Of a stretch of DNA of 64,000 nt, positions 1 through 13,466 are shown in pieces (the first letter of the stretch is position 1; each line of letters starts with the position of its first letter). The notes under the pieces were generated by a model, which saw only the letters and a list, made by a program, of their open reading frames with translations, had not been told where the DNA came from and did no database searches. A program made the translations under genes and the position numbers. The DNA comes from Chrysomallon squamiferum (taxonomy: Eukaryota > Mollusca > Gastropoda > Neomphalida > Peltospiridae). The stretch covers positions 3,351,925-3,415,924 of the forward strand of contig CM022677.1 of assembly GCA_012295275.1 (NCBI GenBank). Direction: 5' to 3'.

Positions 1-1592
1 ACTTTTACATTGTTGTTACTGAGATAATTGTTAATGTACAAATTTTATTTTAAATTAGTTGCTCGCTTCCTTACCAACTTAGATCATTATTTAAGTACTT
101 ACATTTACTTTCTTTCTTAGTTAGATAATTGTTAATGTAATTTACTTAGGTTAATATTTTACTAACTCACTCGCTTACTTGCTAACCTAGGACATTAGTT
201 AAGTAGTTACTTTCATTCTTACTCACATAATTGTAAGTGTACTGACTTGCATTCTCTCTGACTTAGGTACTTGCTTCCTTGCTTACTTAGGTCATTATTT
301 ACGTAATTACTTAATTTATTTCTTACTTAGATAATTGTTAATGTACTTTAACTTGCATTCTCACTAACTAAGTAAGTTGCAACCTTGCTTACTAAGGTCA
401 TTATTCATTATTTACGTACACTTACTTACGTGTTTACTGAGATAATTGTTAATGTACAAATTTTATTTTCACTTAGTTGCTCGCTTCTGTTGCCAACTTA
501 GATCATTATTTACGTACTTACTTTTTTTTTTTTCTTACTTAGATAATTGTTAATGTACTTACTTAGGTTACTATTTACTAACTTACTCGCTTACTTGCTA
601 ACCTAGGACATTAGTTAAGTAGTTACTTACATTCTTACTCACATAATTGTAAATGTAATGACTGACTTGCATCTCTCTGACTTAGGTATTTTGTTTCCTT
701 GCTTACTTAGGTCATTATTTAGGTAATTACTAAATTTATTTCTTACTTAGATAATTGTTAACGTACTTACTTGCATTCTCACTAACTAAGTAAGCTGCAT
801 TCTTGCTTACTTAGGTCATTATTTACGTACTTACTTACGTTGTTACTGAGATAATTGTTAATGTACAAATTTGCATTTTAAATTAGTTGCTCGCTTCCTT
901 ACCAACTTAGATCATTATTTAAGTACTTACTTACTTTCTTTCTTAGTTAGATAATTGTTAATGTACTTACTTAGGTTACTATTTACTAACTCACTCGCTT
1001 ACTTGCTAACCTAGGACATTAGTTAAGTAGTTACTTTCATTCTTACTCACATAATTGTAAGTGTACTGACTTGCATTCTCTCTGACTTAGGTACTTGCTT
1101 CCTTGCTTACTTAGGTCATTATTTACGTAATTACTTAATTTATTTCTTACTTAGATAATTGTTAACGTACTTACTTGCATTCTCACTAACAAGTAAGTTG
1201 CAACCTTGCTTACTAAGGTCATTATTTACGTACTTACTTACGTTGTTACTGAGATAATTGTTAATGTACAAATTTTATTTTTTCACTTAGTTGCTCGCTT
1301 CGTTGCCAACTTAGATCATTATTTACGTACTTACTTTTTCTTTTTTTTCTTACTTAGATAATTGCTAATGTACTTACTTAGGTTACTATTTACTAACTTA
1401 CTCGCTTACTTCCTAACCTAGGACATTAGTTAAGTAGTTACTTACATTCTTACTCACATAATTGTAAATGTACTGACTTGCATTCTCTCTTACTTAGGTA
1501 CTTGCTTCCTTGCTTACTTAGGTCATTATTTAGGTAAGTACTAAATTTATTTCTTACTTAGATAATTGTTAACGTACTTACTTGCATTCTCA

Positions 1593-1621
1593 CTAAGTAA
1601 GTTGCATTCTTGCTTACTTAG
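1593..1621. repeat. Perfect 9-bp inverted repeat, one per B monomer (example)
   Basis: CTAAGTAAG at 1593-1601 and its exact reverse complement CTTACTTAG at 1613-1621 flank an 11-base spacer. The same arrangement recurs in many B-type monomers on both sides of the gap. In A-type monomers one base differs (cttactaag). It is the one place in each monomer where the TTAC texture reverses its strand, so it could extrude as a hairpin. Confidence 0.8.
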
Positions 1622-2299
1622 GTCATTATTTACGTAATTTACTTACGTTGTTACTGAGATAATTGTTAATGTACAAATTTGCATTTTAAATTAGTTGCTC
1701 GCTTCCTTACCAACTTAGATCATTATTTAAGTACTTACTTACTTTCTTTCTTAGTTAGATAATTGTTAATGTACTTACTTAGGTTAATATTTACTAACTC
1801 ACTCGCTTACTTGCTAACCTAGGACATTAGTTAAGTAGTTACTTTCATTCTTACTCACATAATTGTAAGTGTACTGACTTGCATTCTCTCTGACTTAGGT
1901 ACTTGCTTCCTTGCTTACTTAGGTCATTATTTACGTAATTACTTAATTTATTTCTTACTTAGATAATTGTTAATGTACTTACTTGCATTTCTAACTAAGT
2001 AAGTTGCAACCTTGCTTACTAAGGTCATTATTTACGTACTTACTTACGTTGTTACTGAGATAATTGTTAATGTACAAATTTGTATTTTCACTTAGTTGCT
2101 CGCTTCGTTGCCAACTTAGATCATTATTTACGTACTTACTTACTTTCTTTCTTACTTAGATAATTGCTAATGTACTTACTTAGGTTACTATTTACTAACT
2201 TACTCGCTTACTTGCTAACCTAGGACATTAGTTAAGTAGTTACTTACATTCTTACTCACATAATTATAAATCTACTGACTTGCATTCTCTCTTACTTAG

Positions 2300-5200
2300 G
2301 TACTTGCTTCCTTGCTTTTGTTTTAGGTCATTATTTAGGTAATTACTAAATTTTATTTTTACTTAGATAATTGTTAACGTGTAATTTATTTTACTTTGCA
2401 TTCTCACCAAGTAAGTTGCAAACCTTTGTTTACTTTAGGTCATTATTATTTACGTATTTATTTTCGTTGTTGTTACTGAGATAATTGTTAATGTACAAAT
2501 TTGTATTTTAAATTAGTTGCTGCTTTCCTTACCAACTTAGATCATTATTTAAGTAATTTACTTCCTTTCTCTTTTCTTAGTTAGATAATTGTTAATGTAA
2601 TTTACTTTAGGTTAATATTTACTAACTTACCTGCTTACTTGCTAACCTAGGACATTAGTTAAGTAGTTACTTTCATTCTTACTCACATAATTGTAAGTGT
2701 ACTGACTTGCATTCTCTCTGACTTAGGTACTTGCTTCCTTGCTTACTTAGGTCATTATTTACGTAATTACTTAATTTATTTCTTACTTAGATAATTGTTA
2801 ACGTAATTTATTTGCATTCTCACTAACTAAGTAAGTTGCAACCTTGCTTTACTAAGGTCATTATTATTTACGTACTTATTTTTTACGTTGTTACTGAGAT
2901 AATTGTTAATGTACAAATTTTTATTTTAAAATTAGTTTGCTCTTCCTTACCAACTTAGATCATTATTATTTAAGTACTTATTTACTTACTTTCTTTCTTA
3001 GTTAGATAATTGTTAATGTACTTACTTAGGTTACTATTTATTTTAACTAACTCACCTTACTTTACTAACCTAGGACATTAGTTAAGTAGTTACTTTCATT
3101 CTTACTCACATAATTGTAAATGTACTGACTTGCATTTCTCTGACTTAGGGTTTTGCTTCCTTGTTTACTTAGGTCATTATTTACGTAATTACTTTAATTT
3201 ATTTTACTTAGATAATTGTTAATGTAATTTACTTGCATTCTCACTAACCAAGTAAGTTGCAAACCTTGCTTTACTAAGGTCACATTTACGTACTTAATTT
3301 ATGTTGTTACTGAGATAATTGTTAATGTACAAATTTGTATTTTAAACTTAGTTGCCTGCTCTGCTGCCAACTTAGATCATTATTTTACGTAATTTACTTT
3401 CTTTTCTTTCTTACTTTAGATAATTTGTTAATGTACTTACTTAGGTTACTATTTACTAAACTCACTGCCTTATTTCCTAACCTAGGACATTAGTTAAGTA
3501 GTTACTTTACATTCTTACTCACATAATTGTAAATGTACTGACTTGCATTCTCCTCTTACTTAGGCAATTCTTTTCCTTGTTTATTTAGGTCATTATTTAG
3601 GTAAGTACTAAATTTATTTCTTACTTAGATAATTGTTAACGTATTTTTATTTGCATTCTCACCAAGTAAGTTGCATTCTTGCATTTACTTAGGTCATTAT
3701 TTACGTACTTACTTCATGTTGTTACTGAGATAATTGTTAATGTACAAATTTGCATTTTAAATTAGTTGCTCGCCTTCCTACCAACTTAGATCATTATTTA
3801 AGTACTTACTTACTCTTTTCTTAGTTAGATAATTGTTAATGTACTTTACTTAGGTTAATATTTACTAACTCACTCGCTTACTTGCTAACCTAGGACATTA
3901 GTTAAGAAGTTACTTTTCATTCTTACTCACATAATTGTAAGTGTACTGACTTGCATTCTCTCTGACTTAGGTACTTGCTTCCTGTTTACTGAGGGGTCAT
4001 TATTTCATGTAATTATTTTAATTTATTTCTTACTTAGATAATTGTTAATGTACTTACATTGCATTCTCACTTTTAAGTAAGTTTGCAACCCTTGCTTAAT
4101 GTCATTATTTCATTTAATTTCACTTGCTTCTTACTTGAGATAATTGTTAAATGTAAAAATTTTTATTTTCACTTAGGTTTGCTTCTGCTTTGCCTTTTAG
4201 ATCATTATTTTTAAGCACTTTACTTTCTTTCTCACTTAGATAATAACTAATGTACTTACTTAGGTTACTTTTCATTTACTAAACTTAATCCAACATTTCC
4301 AAACCCAGGACATTAGTTAGGAAGTTACTTTCATTCTTACTCACATAATTATAAATCCACTGACTTGCATTCCTCTCACTTCTAGGTATTTTGCTTCCTT
4401 TGCTTACTTTAGGTCATTATTTAGGTAATTACTAAATTTATTTCTTTACTTAGATAATTGGTAATGTACTTACTTGCATTCCCTTTTCAAGTAAGTTTAA
4501 AATTATTGATTTACTTAGGTCATTATTTGCAGTTACTTCATGCTGTTACTGAGATAATTGTTAATGCACAAATTTTTATTTTTAAATTAGTTGCCTGCTT
4601 TCCATACCAACTTAGGATTAGTCATTCATCAATTTACTTATTTACTTTCTTTTTTAGTTAGATAATAATGTGTTAATTAGGTTAATATTTACAAATTTAA
4701 CTCACTATTCAACATGATCAATTTTAAAGTGGATACAAGGACTTGTTTTGTTAGTAGTTACTTTCAATTCTTACTGCCACATAAATTGTCAATTGTTCAC
4801 TGACTTCAGTATCATCTCTCTGACTTAGGTAATTTTCTCGTTTGTTACTCTAGGTCATCATTTTGATTGCAATTCACTTAATTTATTTCTTCACTTAGAT
4901 AATTGTTAATGCACTTACTTGCATTCCTAACTGTGAAGTGAATTTGCAAACCTTTTTTACTTGGCACAACATTTTACTTATCTTACTTAGTTACTGAGAT
5001 AATTGTTAATATTTACAATTTTTATTTTCAATTAGTAGTAACCTAGACTTGCTGCCAATCTTAGATCATCATTTTATTGTACTTCTACTTTTACTTTCTC
5101 TCTAACTAGATAATTCATAAATGTAATTTCTTATTTTAGGCTACTTTTAACCTAATTGCCTACTTGCCAACCCAGGACCTAGGAGACATTAGTTAAGCTT

Positions 5201-8200
5201 AGTTACTTACATTCCCACACACACACCAAAAATCCAATTGACTTGCATCTCTCTTGACTTAGGCACTCTGCTTCCTGCTTCACTTAAGGTCATTTTTTTA
5301 AAGTACTAAATTCTATCAAAAACTTAGATACCAGGTAACGCACTTCTTACTTCCAAATATTAAAGTAATTTTAATTGTTGCTTACTTACCAACATTTATT
5401 TTACGTACTTACTTAGCTGTTACTGAGATAATTCCTTTGCACAAACATTGAAATTTTAAATTACCTTGCTTCGCTTCCTCACTGAAGGTACTCTTCATTT
5501 AAGGGTTTACTTACTTCTCTTTAGTTAGATAACTGTTAATTCCATTTACTTAGGTTAATAATGTACTTGATTAACCTACTCCCCTCACTACAAGCTGCAA
5601 ACCTGAGACACTAATCAAGTAGTTATTTATCATTCCTATCCTACACCAAAGGTTACTGACAAATCTGCATCTCTCTGACTTAGCTAGCTCTGCTTTCCAA
5701 TACAACTGAGATACCATTACGCAATGCAATTCTCTTAATTTGTTTCCACTTTTAGATAAATTGCTTAATGTACTTACTCCAGGCATTCCTCACTCAACAT
5801 TTTTGCAAACTATAACCCACTGACTCCAGCACATTTCCATTTAGGTACTGTTCCCTAAGCTGTTACTGAGATAGGTAAGCACTCCAAAAATCTATCATTT
5901 CATAACTTAGCTGCTCCTGCACTCAAGCATGCTGCATCTGCATTTCCAGGCCTTACTTCTCTTCTCTTCTCTTCACTCTAGATAAATTGCTAATGTATAA
6001 CTTGGTTAGGTTACAACTTTCCCACAAACCACCTTGCATTTACTCCTACCAACCTAGGACATTCTAAGCACCAGTTACTTACATTCTTACCTTACATAAC
6101 TATAACCCAATTGACTTCCCATTAGAACTCCCGCACTTAGCCTACTTGCTTCCTAACCTCTAGGACACCCATTTTATTGCAATTACTAATTTATTCCTAC
6201 TTAGATAACAGTAATTGTAATTTACTTTGCATTCCTTCCTGACTTAAGTTTGCAACTCCTTGCTTTACTATGTCACATTTTTCCATGCATTTACTCATGT
6301 TCCCACTGAGATAATTCATAATGCACAAAACCTAGGCCTTCACTTAGTTGCCTGCCTCACAAGCAACTTAGATCATTATTTTAAGTATCTTACTTACATT
6401 TTCTTTCTTAGTTAGATAATTGTTTAATACTACTTTACTTAGGTTACTATTTACTTAACTACTGCTTATTTACTTTTGTTTAGGTTATTTTTAGTTTAGT
6501 AGTTACTTTCATTCTTACTTACATAATAATTGTAACTTGTACTGACTTGCATTTTCTCTTACTTAGGTACTTGTTTCCTTTGCTTATTAGGTAATTTATT
6601 TTCATTATTTAATTATTTAATTTATTTCTTACTTAGATAATTGTTAATGTACTTACTTGCATTCTCACTAACTAAGTAAGTTGCAACCTTGCTTACTAAG
6701 GTCATTATTTTACGTACTTACTTACGTTGTTACTGAGATAATTGTTAATGTACAAATTTGTATTTCACTTAGTTTTTCACTTAGTTGCTCAAGCTTTTTT
6801 AGATCATTATTACGTACTTCATTACTTTCTTTCTTACTTACTTTCTTTACTTTTTTTTTTACTTAGATAATTACTATTTACTACTTACTTAGGTTACTAT
6901 TTACTAAACTACTAATTACTTACTTACCTAACCTTAGGACATTAGTTTTTAGTTCTTTCTTACATTCTTACATAATTACTTAATTTTCTTATTCTTGACT
7001 TTATTCTCTCTTACTTAGGTACTTTTTTTTTTGCTTACTTAGGTCATTATTTATTTAGGTAATTAATTTAAATTTATTTCTTACTTAGATAATTAACTTA
7101 ACTTACTTACTTGCATTCTAACTAAGTAAGTTGCACTTGCTTTTACTTATTTATTTATTTACGTACTTTGTTTACGTTGTTACTGAGATAATTGTTAATG
7201 TACAAATTTGCATTTTTAAATTAGTTGCTCGCTTCCTTACCAACTTAGATCATTATTTAAGTACTTACTTACTTTCTTTCTTAGTTAGATAATTGTTAAT
7301 GTACTTACTTAGGTTAATATTTACTAACTCACTGCTTACTTACTAACCTAGGTTATTTATTAAGTAGTTAACTCAGGACATTTACTAACCATAGGACATT
7401 AGTTAAGTAGTTTCTTTCATTCTTATAACATAATTGTAACTTACTGACTTGCATTTCTCTTACTTAGGTCCTTGCTTCCTACTTTACATTTAGGTCATTA
7501 TTTATTTAATTAATTTAATTTATTTTTACTTAGATAATTGTTAATGTACTTACTTTACTTGCATTTCTCAACTAACTAAGGTAAGTTGCAACCTTACTTT
7601 TTAAGGTCATTATTTAAATTTTATTTTATACTTACTGTTGTTACTGAGATAATTGTTAAATTTTTACAATTTTTTGTATTTTACTTAGTTTATTTTTTCT
7701 TGTTGCCAACTTAGATCATTATTTATACTTTACTTTCTTTTTCTTTCTTACTTAGATAATTGCTAATGTACTTACTTAGGTTACTATTTACTAACTTACT
7801 CGCTTACTTGCTAACCTAGGACATTAGTTAAGTAGTTACTTACATTCTTACTCACATAATTATAAATCTACTGACTTGCATTCTCTCTGACTTAGGTACT
7901 TTCTTACTTACTTACTTGTCTTATTTTTTTTCCTTTATTTATTTTAATTTATTAAATTTTAGGTAATTACTTAAATTTATTTCTTACTTAGATAATTGGT
8001 AACGTACTTATTTGCATTCTAACTTAAGTTATTTTGCATTTTTTTTTTAGGTATTATTTACGTTTATTTTTTGTTTTAATTGTTTGTTTATTACAAATAA
8101 TTGTTATTTAAACAAATTTTTTATTTTAAATTAGTTGCTCACTTTATTATTATTTTACTTATCATTTTTATCATTTTTTTACTTACTTACTTTCTTTCTT

Positions 8201-10600
8201 AGTTAGATAATTCTGTTAATGTAATTACTTAGGGGTTGGCACTCCTTTACTAATCCCACTCTGCTACTTGCTAACCCCAGGACATTATTTGTTAAGTAGT
8301 TACTTTCATTCTTACTCAAATAATTGTAAGTGTACTGATTTTGCATCCTTCTGACCTAGGTACTGCTTGTTTCCTTTTTATTTAGGGGTCATTATTTACG
8401 TAATCATTTAATTATTTTCTATTTAGATTAGTTAAATTCCCATTTTGCCCCCTCACTAATAAGTAAGTTGTGTAAACCCTGTTTATTTTAAGGTCATTAT
8501 TTCACGTGTACTTACTCCATGTTTTTACTGAGATAATTTCCTGTTAATGTACAAATTGATATTTTCAGTTAGTTGCCTTCAGTTTCCTGTTGCCAACTCT
8601 AGATTTTATTATTTATTTACGTACTTACTTACTTCTTCCTTTTAACTTAGATGATAATTGGTTAATGCATTTACTTGTTTTTATTTTTTACTAACCACCT
8701 CATTCATTTTCCTAACCTAGGACATTAGTGGCAAAGTTACTTATATTCTCACTCAAAATAATTGTGTGTAATTGAGGGACTTTGCATTCCTGACTTAGGT
8801 ACTTGGTTTTCCTCCTTGCTTACTTAGGCCATTTAGGCAAATACTTAAATTTATTTCTTTACTTAGATAATTGTTAATGCAATTTATTTTACCTCCTCAC
8901 TAAGTAAGTTGCATTTGTTGCTTACTTTAGGGGCATTATTTATTATTTTTATTTCCTTACTGAGATGTTGTTAATGTAATAAATTTTAAATTTGCATTTT
9001 TAAATTAGTTGCCTCAGCTTCCTTTACCAACTTAGATCATTATTTACGTACATAAATTACTTTCCTTCTTAGTTAGAAAATTGTTAATGTAATTTACTTA
9101 GGTTAATATTTTTAATAACTCACTCACTTTTCGCTTTTTTTAACCTAGACATTAGTTAAGTATTACTTAATATCTTCACTCACATCTTCTTATGGGAAAG
9201 TACTGATTTGCATTTTCTGACTTAGGTACTCTGCTTCTTTGCTTATTTAGTCATTATTTCATGTTCAATCAATTAATTTATTACCTATTTTCTACTTAGA
9301 TAATTGTTAATGTACTCTTTTACTTTCCCTTCTCACTATTAAGTTGCAAACATTTGTTGTCATTATTTTACGCTGCAATTTTGTTTATGTTCTTACTGAG
9401 GTAATCGTTACTGTACAAATTTGTATTTTTTCCTTAGTTGCTCGCCTTGTTGCCAACATAGATCATTATTTATTGCACTTATTTTCTTTCTCTTTTTACT
9501 CTTTTCATATCATTGCTTAATGTATCACATTTTAGGTTGTTTATTTACTAAACTACATAATATTATTTTTCTTAACCTAGGGGACACATTAGTTAAAGCA
9601 GTTACTACATTCTTACTCACATAATTGATAACCCACTGACTTGCTTTTCTCTTACTTAGATAATTTGCTTCCTTGTTTTCATTAGGGGTATTATTTAGGT
9701 AAGTACTTTAATTATTTATTTTTACTTAGATAATTGGTAACGTACTTATTTTTACTGAGATTTGACTTAAGTAATTTTGCATTGTTGCTTTACTTAGGTC
9801 ATTATTTTTACGTAATCATACGCTATTGCTTTTTAATTGAGATAATTGTTAATGTACAAATTTGCATTTTAAATTAGTTGCTCGCTTTCCTTACCAACTT
9901 ATATCTTTATTTAAGTAATTTAATTTACTTTCTTTTCTTAGTTAGATAATTGTTAATCCATTCTTACTTATTTTACACATTTACTTAACTCACTTGCCTG
10001 GCCATTTGCTAAACCTAGGACATTAGTTAAGTTAGTTATTTCATTTTTTCCCAAATAATTGTAAGTGTACTGACTTGCATTCTCTCTGACTTAGGTACCT
10101 TTTTTTGCTGGTTTACTTAGGTCATTATTTACGTAATTACTTAATTTTATTTCTTATGTTAGATAATTGTTAATGTACTTTACTTGCTCACCCACCAAGT
10201 TGCAATTTTACTTACTAAGTCATTATTTACGTACTTAATTTACGTTCCTTACTGAGATAATTGTTAATGTACAAATTTTTATTTTATTTTAGTTGCTTGC
10301 TTCTTCCTGCCAACTTAGATCATTATTTATGTGTAATTTACTTTCTTTTTTTTTGTAATATTTACTTAAACCACTGCTTTTTTGCTAACCTAGGACATTA
10401 GTTAAGTAGTTACTTTACATTCTTACTCACATAATTGTAAATCTACTGACTTGCATTCTCTCTTACTTAGGTACTTGCTTCCTTTTGCTTTTATTTAGGG
10501 TCATTATTTAGGTAAGTACCAAAATTTATTTCATATTTAGATAATTGTTAACGTATTGCATTTTTGCATTCTCACAAAGTAAGTTGCAACCTTGTTTTAG
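2300..10600 (+). repeat. Degraded block of the left array
   Basis: The same satellite can still be followed subunit by subunit, but with many small insertions and substitutions. T runs replace tac steps (for example ctttattttag for cttacttag). Around 4,500-6,400 there are also scattered C and CA insertions. Unit length drifts and some subunits are hard to recognise. Near-perfect pieces survive inside, for example around 7180-7330 and 7760-7900. This may be real decay of older copies or poor consensus in an unmappable array. The sequence alone does not decide. Confidence 0.8.
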
Positions 10601-12233
10601 GTCATTATTTCACGTATTTACTTTACGTTGTTACTGAGATAATTGTTAATGTACAAATTTGCATTTTAAATTAGTTGCTCGCTTCCTTACCAACTTATAT
10701 CATTATTTAAGTACTTACTTACTTTCTTTCTTAGTTAGATAATTGTTAATGTACTTACTTAGGTTAATATTTACTAACTCACTTGCTTACTTGCTAACCT
10801 AGGACATTTGTTAAGTAGTTACTTTCATTCTTACTCACATAATTGTAAGTGTACTGACTTGCATTCTCTCTGACTTAGGTACTTGCTTCCTTGCTTACTT
10901 AGGTCATTATTTACGTAATTACTTAATTTATTTCTTACTTAGATAATTGTTAATGTACTTACTTGCATTCTCACTAAGTAAGTTGCAACCTTGCTTACTA
11001 AGGTCATTATTTACGTACTTACTTACGTTCTTACTGAGATAATTGTTAATGTACAAATTTGTATTTTTTACTTAGTTGCTCTCTTCTGTTGCCAACTTAG
11101 ATCATTATTTTTACTTACTTACTTTCTTTCTTACTAGTTAGATAATTGCTAATGTACTTACTTAGGTTACTATTTTACTAAACTACTGCTTTTACTTGCT
11201 AACCTAGGACATTAGTTAAGTAGTTACTTACATTCTTACTCACATAATTGAAACTACTGACTTGCATTCTCTCTTACTTAGGTACTTGCTTCCTTGCTTA
11301 CTTAGGTCATTATTTAGGTAAGTACTAAATTTATTTCTTACTTAGATAATTGGTAACGTACTTACTTGCATTCTCACAAAGTAAGTTGCATTGTTGTTTA
11401 CTTAGGTCATTATTTACGTACTTACTTACGTTGTTACTGAGATAATTGTTAATGTACAAATTTGCATTTTAAATTAGTTGCTCGCTTCCTTACCAACTTA
11501 TATCATTATTTAAGTACTTACTTACTTTCTTTCTTAGTTAGATAATTGTTAATGTACTTACTTAGGTTAATATTTACTAACTCACTCGCTTACTTGCTAA
11601 CCTAGGACATTTGTTAAGTAGTTACTTTCATTCTTACTCACATAATTGTAAGTGTACTGACTTGCATTCTCTCTGACTTAGGTACTTGCTTCCTTGCTTA
11701 CTTAGGTCATTATTTACGTAATTACTTAATTTATTTCTTACTTAGATAATTGTTAATGTACTTACTTGCATTCTCACTAAGTAAGTTGCAACCTTGCTTA
11801 CTAAGGTCATTATTTACGTACTTACTTACGTTCTTACTGAGATAATTGTTAATGTACAAATTTTTATTTTCACTTAGTTGCTCGCTTCGTTGCCAACTTA
11901 GATCATTATTTACGTACTTACTTACTTTCTTTCTTACTTAGATAATTGCTAATGTACTTACTTAGGTTACTATTTACTAACTTACTCGCTTACTTGCTAA
12001 CCTAGGACATTAGTTAAGTAGTTACTTACATTCTTACTCACATAATTATAAATCTACTGACTTGCATTCTCTCTTACTTAGGTACTTACTTCCTTGCTTA
12101 CTTAGGTCATTATTTAGGTAAGTACTAAATTTATTTCTTACTTAGATAATTGGTAACGTACTTACTTGCATTCTCACAAAGTAAGTTGCATTGTTGCTTA
12201 CTTAGGTCATTATTTACGTACTTACTTACGTTG

Positions 12234-12637
12234 TTACTGAGATAATTGTTAATGTACAAATTTGCATTTTAAATTAGTTGCTCGCTTCCTTACCAACTTA
12301 GATCATTATTTAAGTACTTACTTACTTTCTTTCTTAGTTAGATAATTGTTAATGTACTTACTTAGGTTAATATTTACTAACTCACTCGCTTACTTGCTAA
12401 CCTAGGACATTAGTTAAGTAGTTACTTTCATTCTTACTCACATAATTGTAAGTGTACTGACTTGCATTCTCTCTGACTTAGGTACTTGCTTCCTTGCTTA
12501 CTTAGGTCATTATTTACGTAATTACTTAATTTATTTCTTACTTAGATAATTGTTAACGTACTTACTTGCATTCTCACTAACTAAGTAAGTTGCAACCTTG
12601 CTTACTAAGGTCATTATTTACGTACTTACTTACGTTG
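12234..12637 (+). repeat. Reference A monomer (404 bp, four subunits)
   Basis: Clean example of the A monomer. Subunits are 12234-12333 (100 bp), 12334-12433 (100 bp), 12434-12537 (104 bp) and 12538-12637 (100 bp). All begin ttact/ttagt followed by an aataattg-like core. Diagnostic words: gcattttaaattag in subunit 1, ggttaatatttactaactc in subunit 2, taagtgtactgac in subunit 3, and gcaaccttgcttactaagg in subunit 4. A four-base ctaa duplication in subunit 4 explains the length variation between copies. Confidence 0.93.
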
Positions 12638-13036
12638 TTACTGAGATAATCGTTAATGTACAAATTTGTATTTTCACTTAGTTGCTCGCTTCGTTGCCAA
12701 CTTAGATCATTATTTACGTACTTACTTTCTTTCTTTCTTACTTAGATAATTGCTAATGTACTTACTTAGGTTACTATTTACTAAACTACTCGCTTACTTC
12801 CTAACCTAGGACATTAGTTAAGTAGTTACTTACATTCTTACTCACATAATTGTAAATCTACTGACTGCATTCTCTCTTACTTAGGTACTTGCTTCCTTGC
12901 TTACTTAGGTCATTATTTAGGTAAGTACTAAATTTATTTCTTACTTAGATAATTGGTAACGTACTTACTTGCATTCTCACAAAGTAAGTTGCATTGTTGC
13001 TTACTTAGGTCATTATTTACGTACTTACTTACGTTG
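12638..13036 (+). repeat. Reference B monomer (399 bp, four subunits)
   Basis: Clean example of the B monomer, directly after the reference A unit. Subunits are 12638-12737 (100 bp), 12738-12837 (100 bp), 12838-12940 (103 bp) and 12941-13036 (96 bp). Diagnostic words: tattttcacttagttgctc and cttcgttgccaac in subunit 1, ggttactatttactaaac in subunit 2, ttatttaggtaagtactaa in subunit 3, and attggtaacg plus gcattgttgcttacttagg in subunit 4. A plus B gives the 803-bp step seen between A markers at 12264 and 13067. Confidence 0.93.
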
Positions 13037-13066
13037 TTACTGAGATAATTGTTAATGTACAAATTT

Positions 13067-13466
13067 GCATTTTAAATTAGTTGCTCGCTTCCTTACCAAC
13101 TTATATCATTATTTAAGTACTTACTTACTTTCTTTCTTAGTTAGATAATTGTTAATGTACTTACTTAGGTTAATATTTACTAACTCACTCGCTTACTTGC
13201 TAACCTAGGACATTAGTTAAGTAGTTACTTTCATTCTTACTCACATAATTGTAAATCTACTGACTTGCATTCTCTCTTACTTAGGTACTTGCTTCCTTGC
13301 TTACTTAGGTCATTATTTAGGTAAGTACTAAATTTATTTCTTACTTAGATAATTGGTAACGTACTTACTTGCATTCTCACAAAGTAAGTTGCATTGTTGC
13401 TTACTTAGGTCATTATTTACGTACTTACTTACGTTGTTACTGAGATAATTGTTAATGTACAAATTT
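13067..13466 (+). repeat. Hybrid A/B monomer (crossover product)
   Basis: Two A markers are only 400 bp apart here (13067 and 13467) instead of 800. The intervening monomer has A-type subunits 1 and 2 (ending gtagttactttcattc) but B-type subunits 3 and 4 (aattgtaaatctactgac, taggtaagtacta, attggtaacg). The switch falls between about 13233 and 13253. This is what an unequal exchange between aligned A and B monomers would leave. Confidence 0.85.

Noticed and set aside
4458-9624. Open frames of 60-70 codons in the left array (for example 4458-4661, 6681-6866, 9421-9624)
   Set aside because: Leu/Phe/Ser/Tyr-rich translations of degraded satellite, where lost stops come from T insertions. No domain, and the clean copies have stops at the same places.
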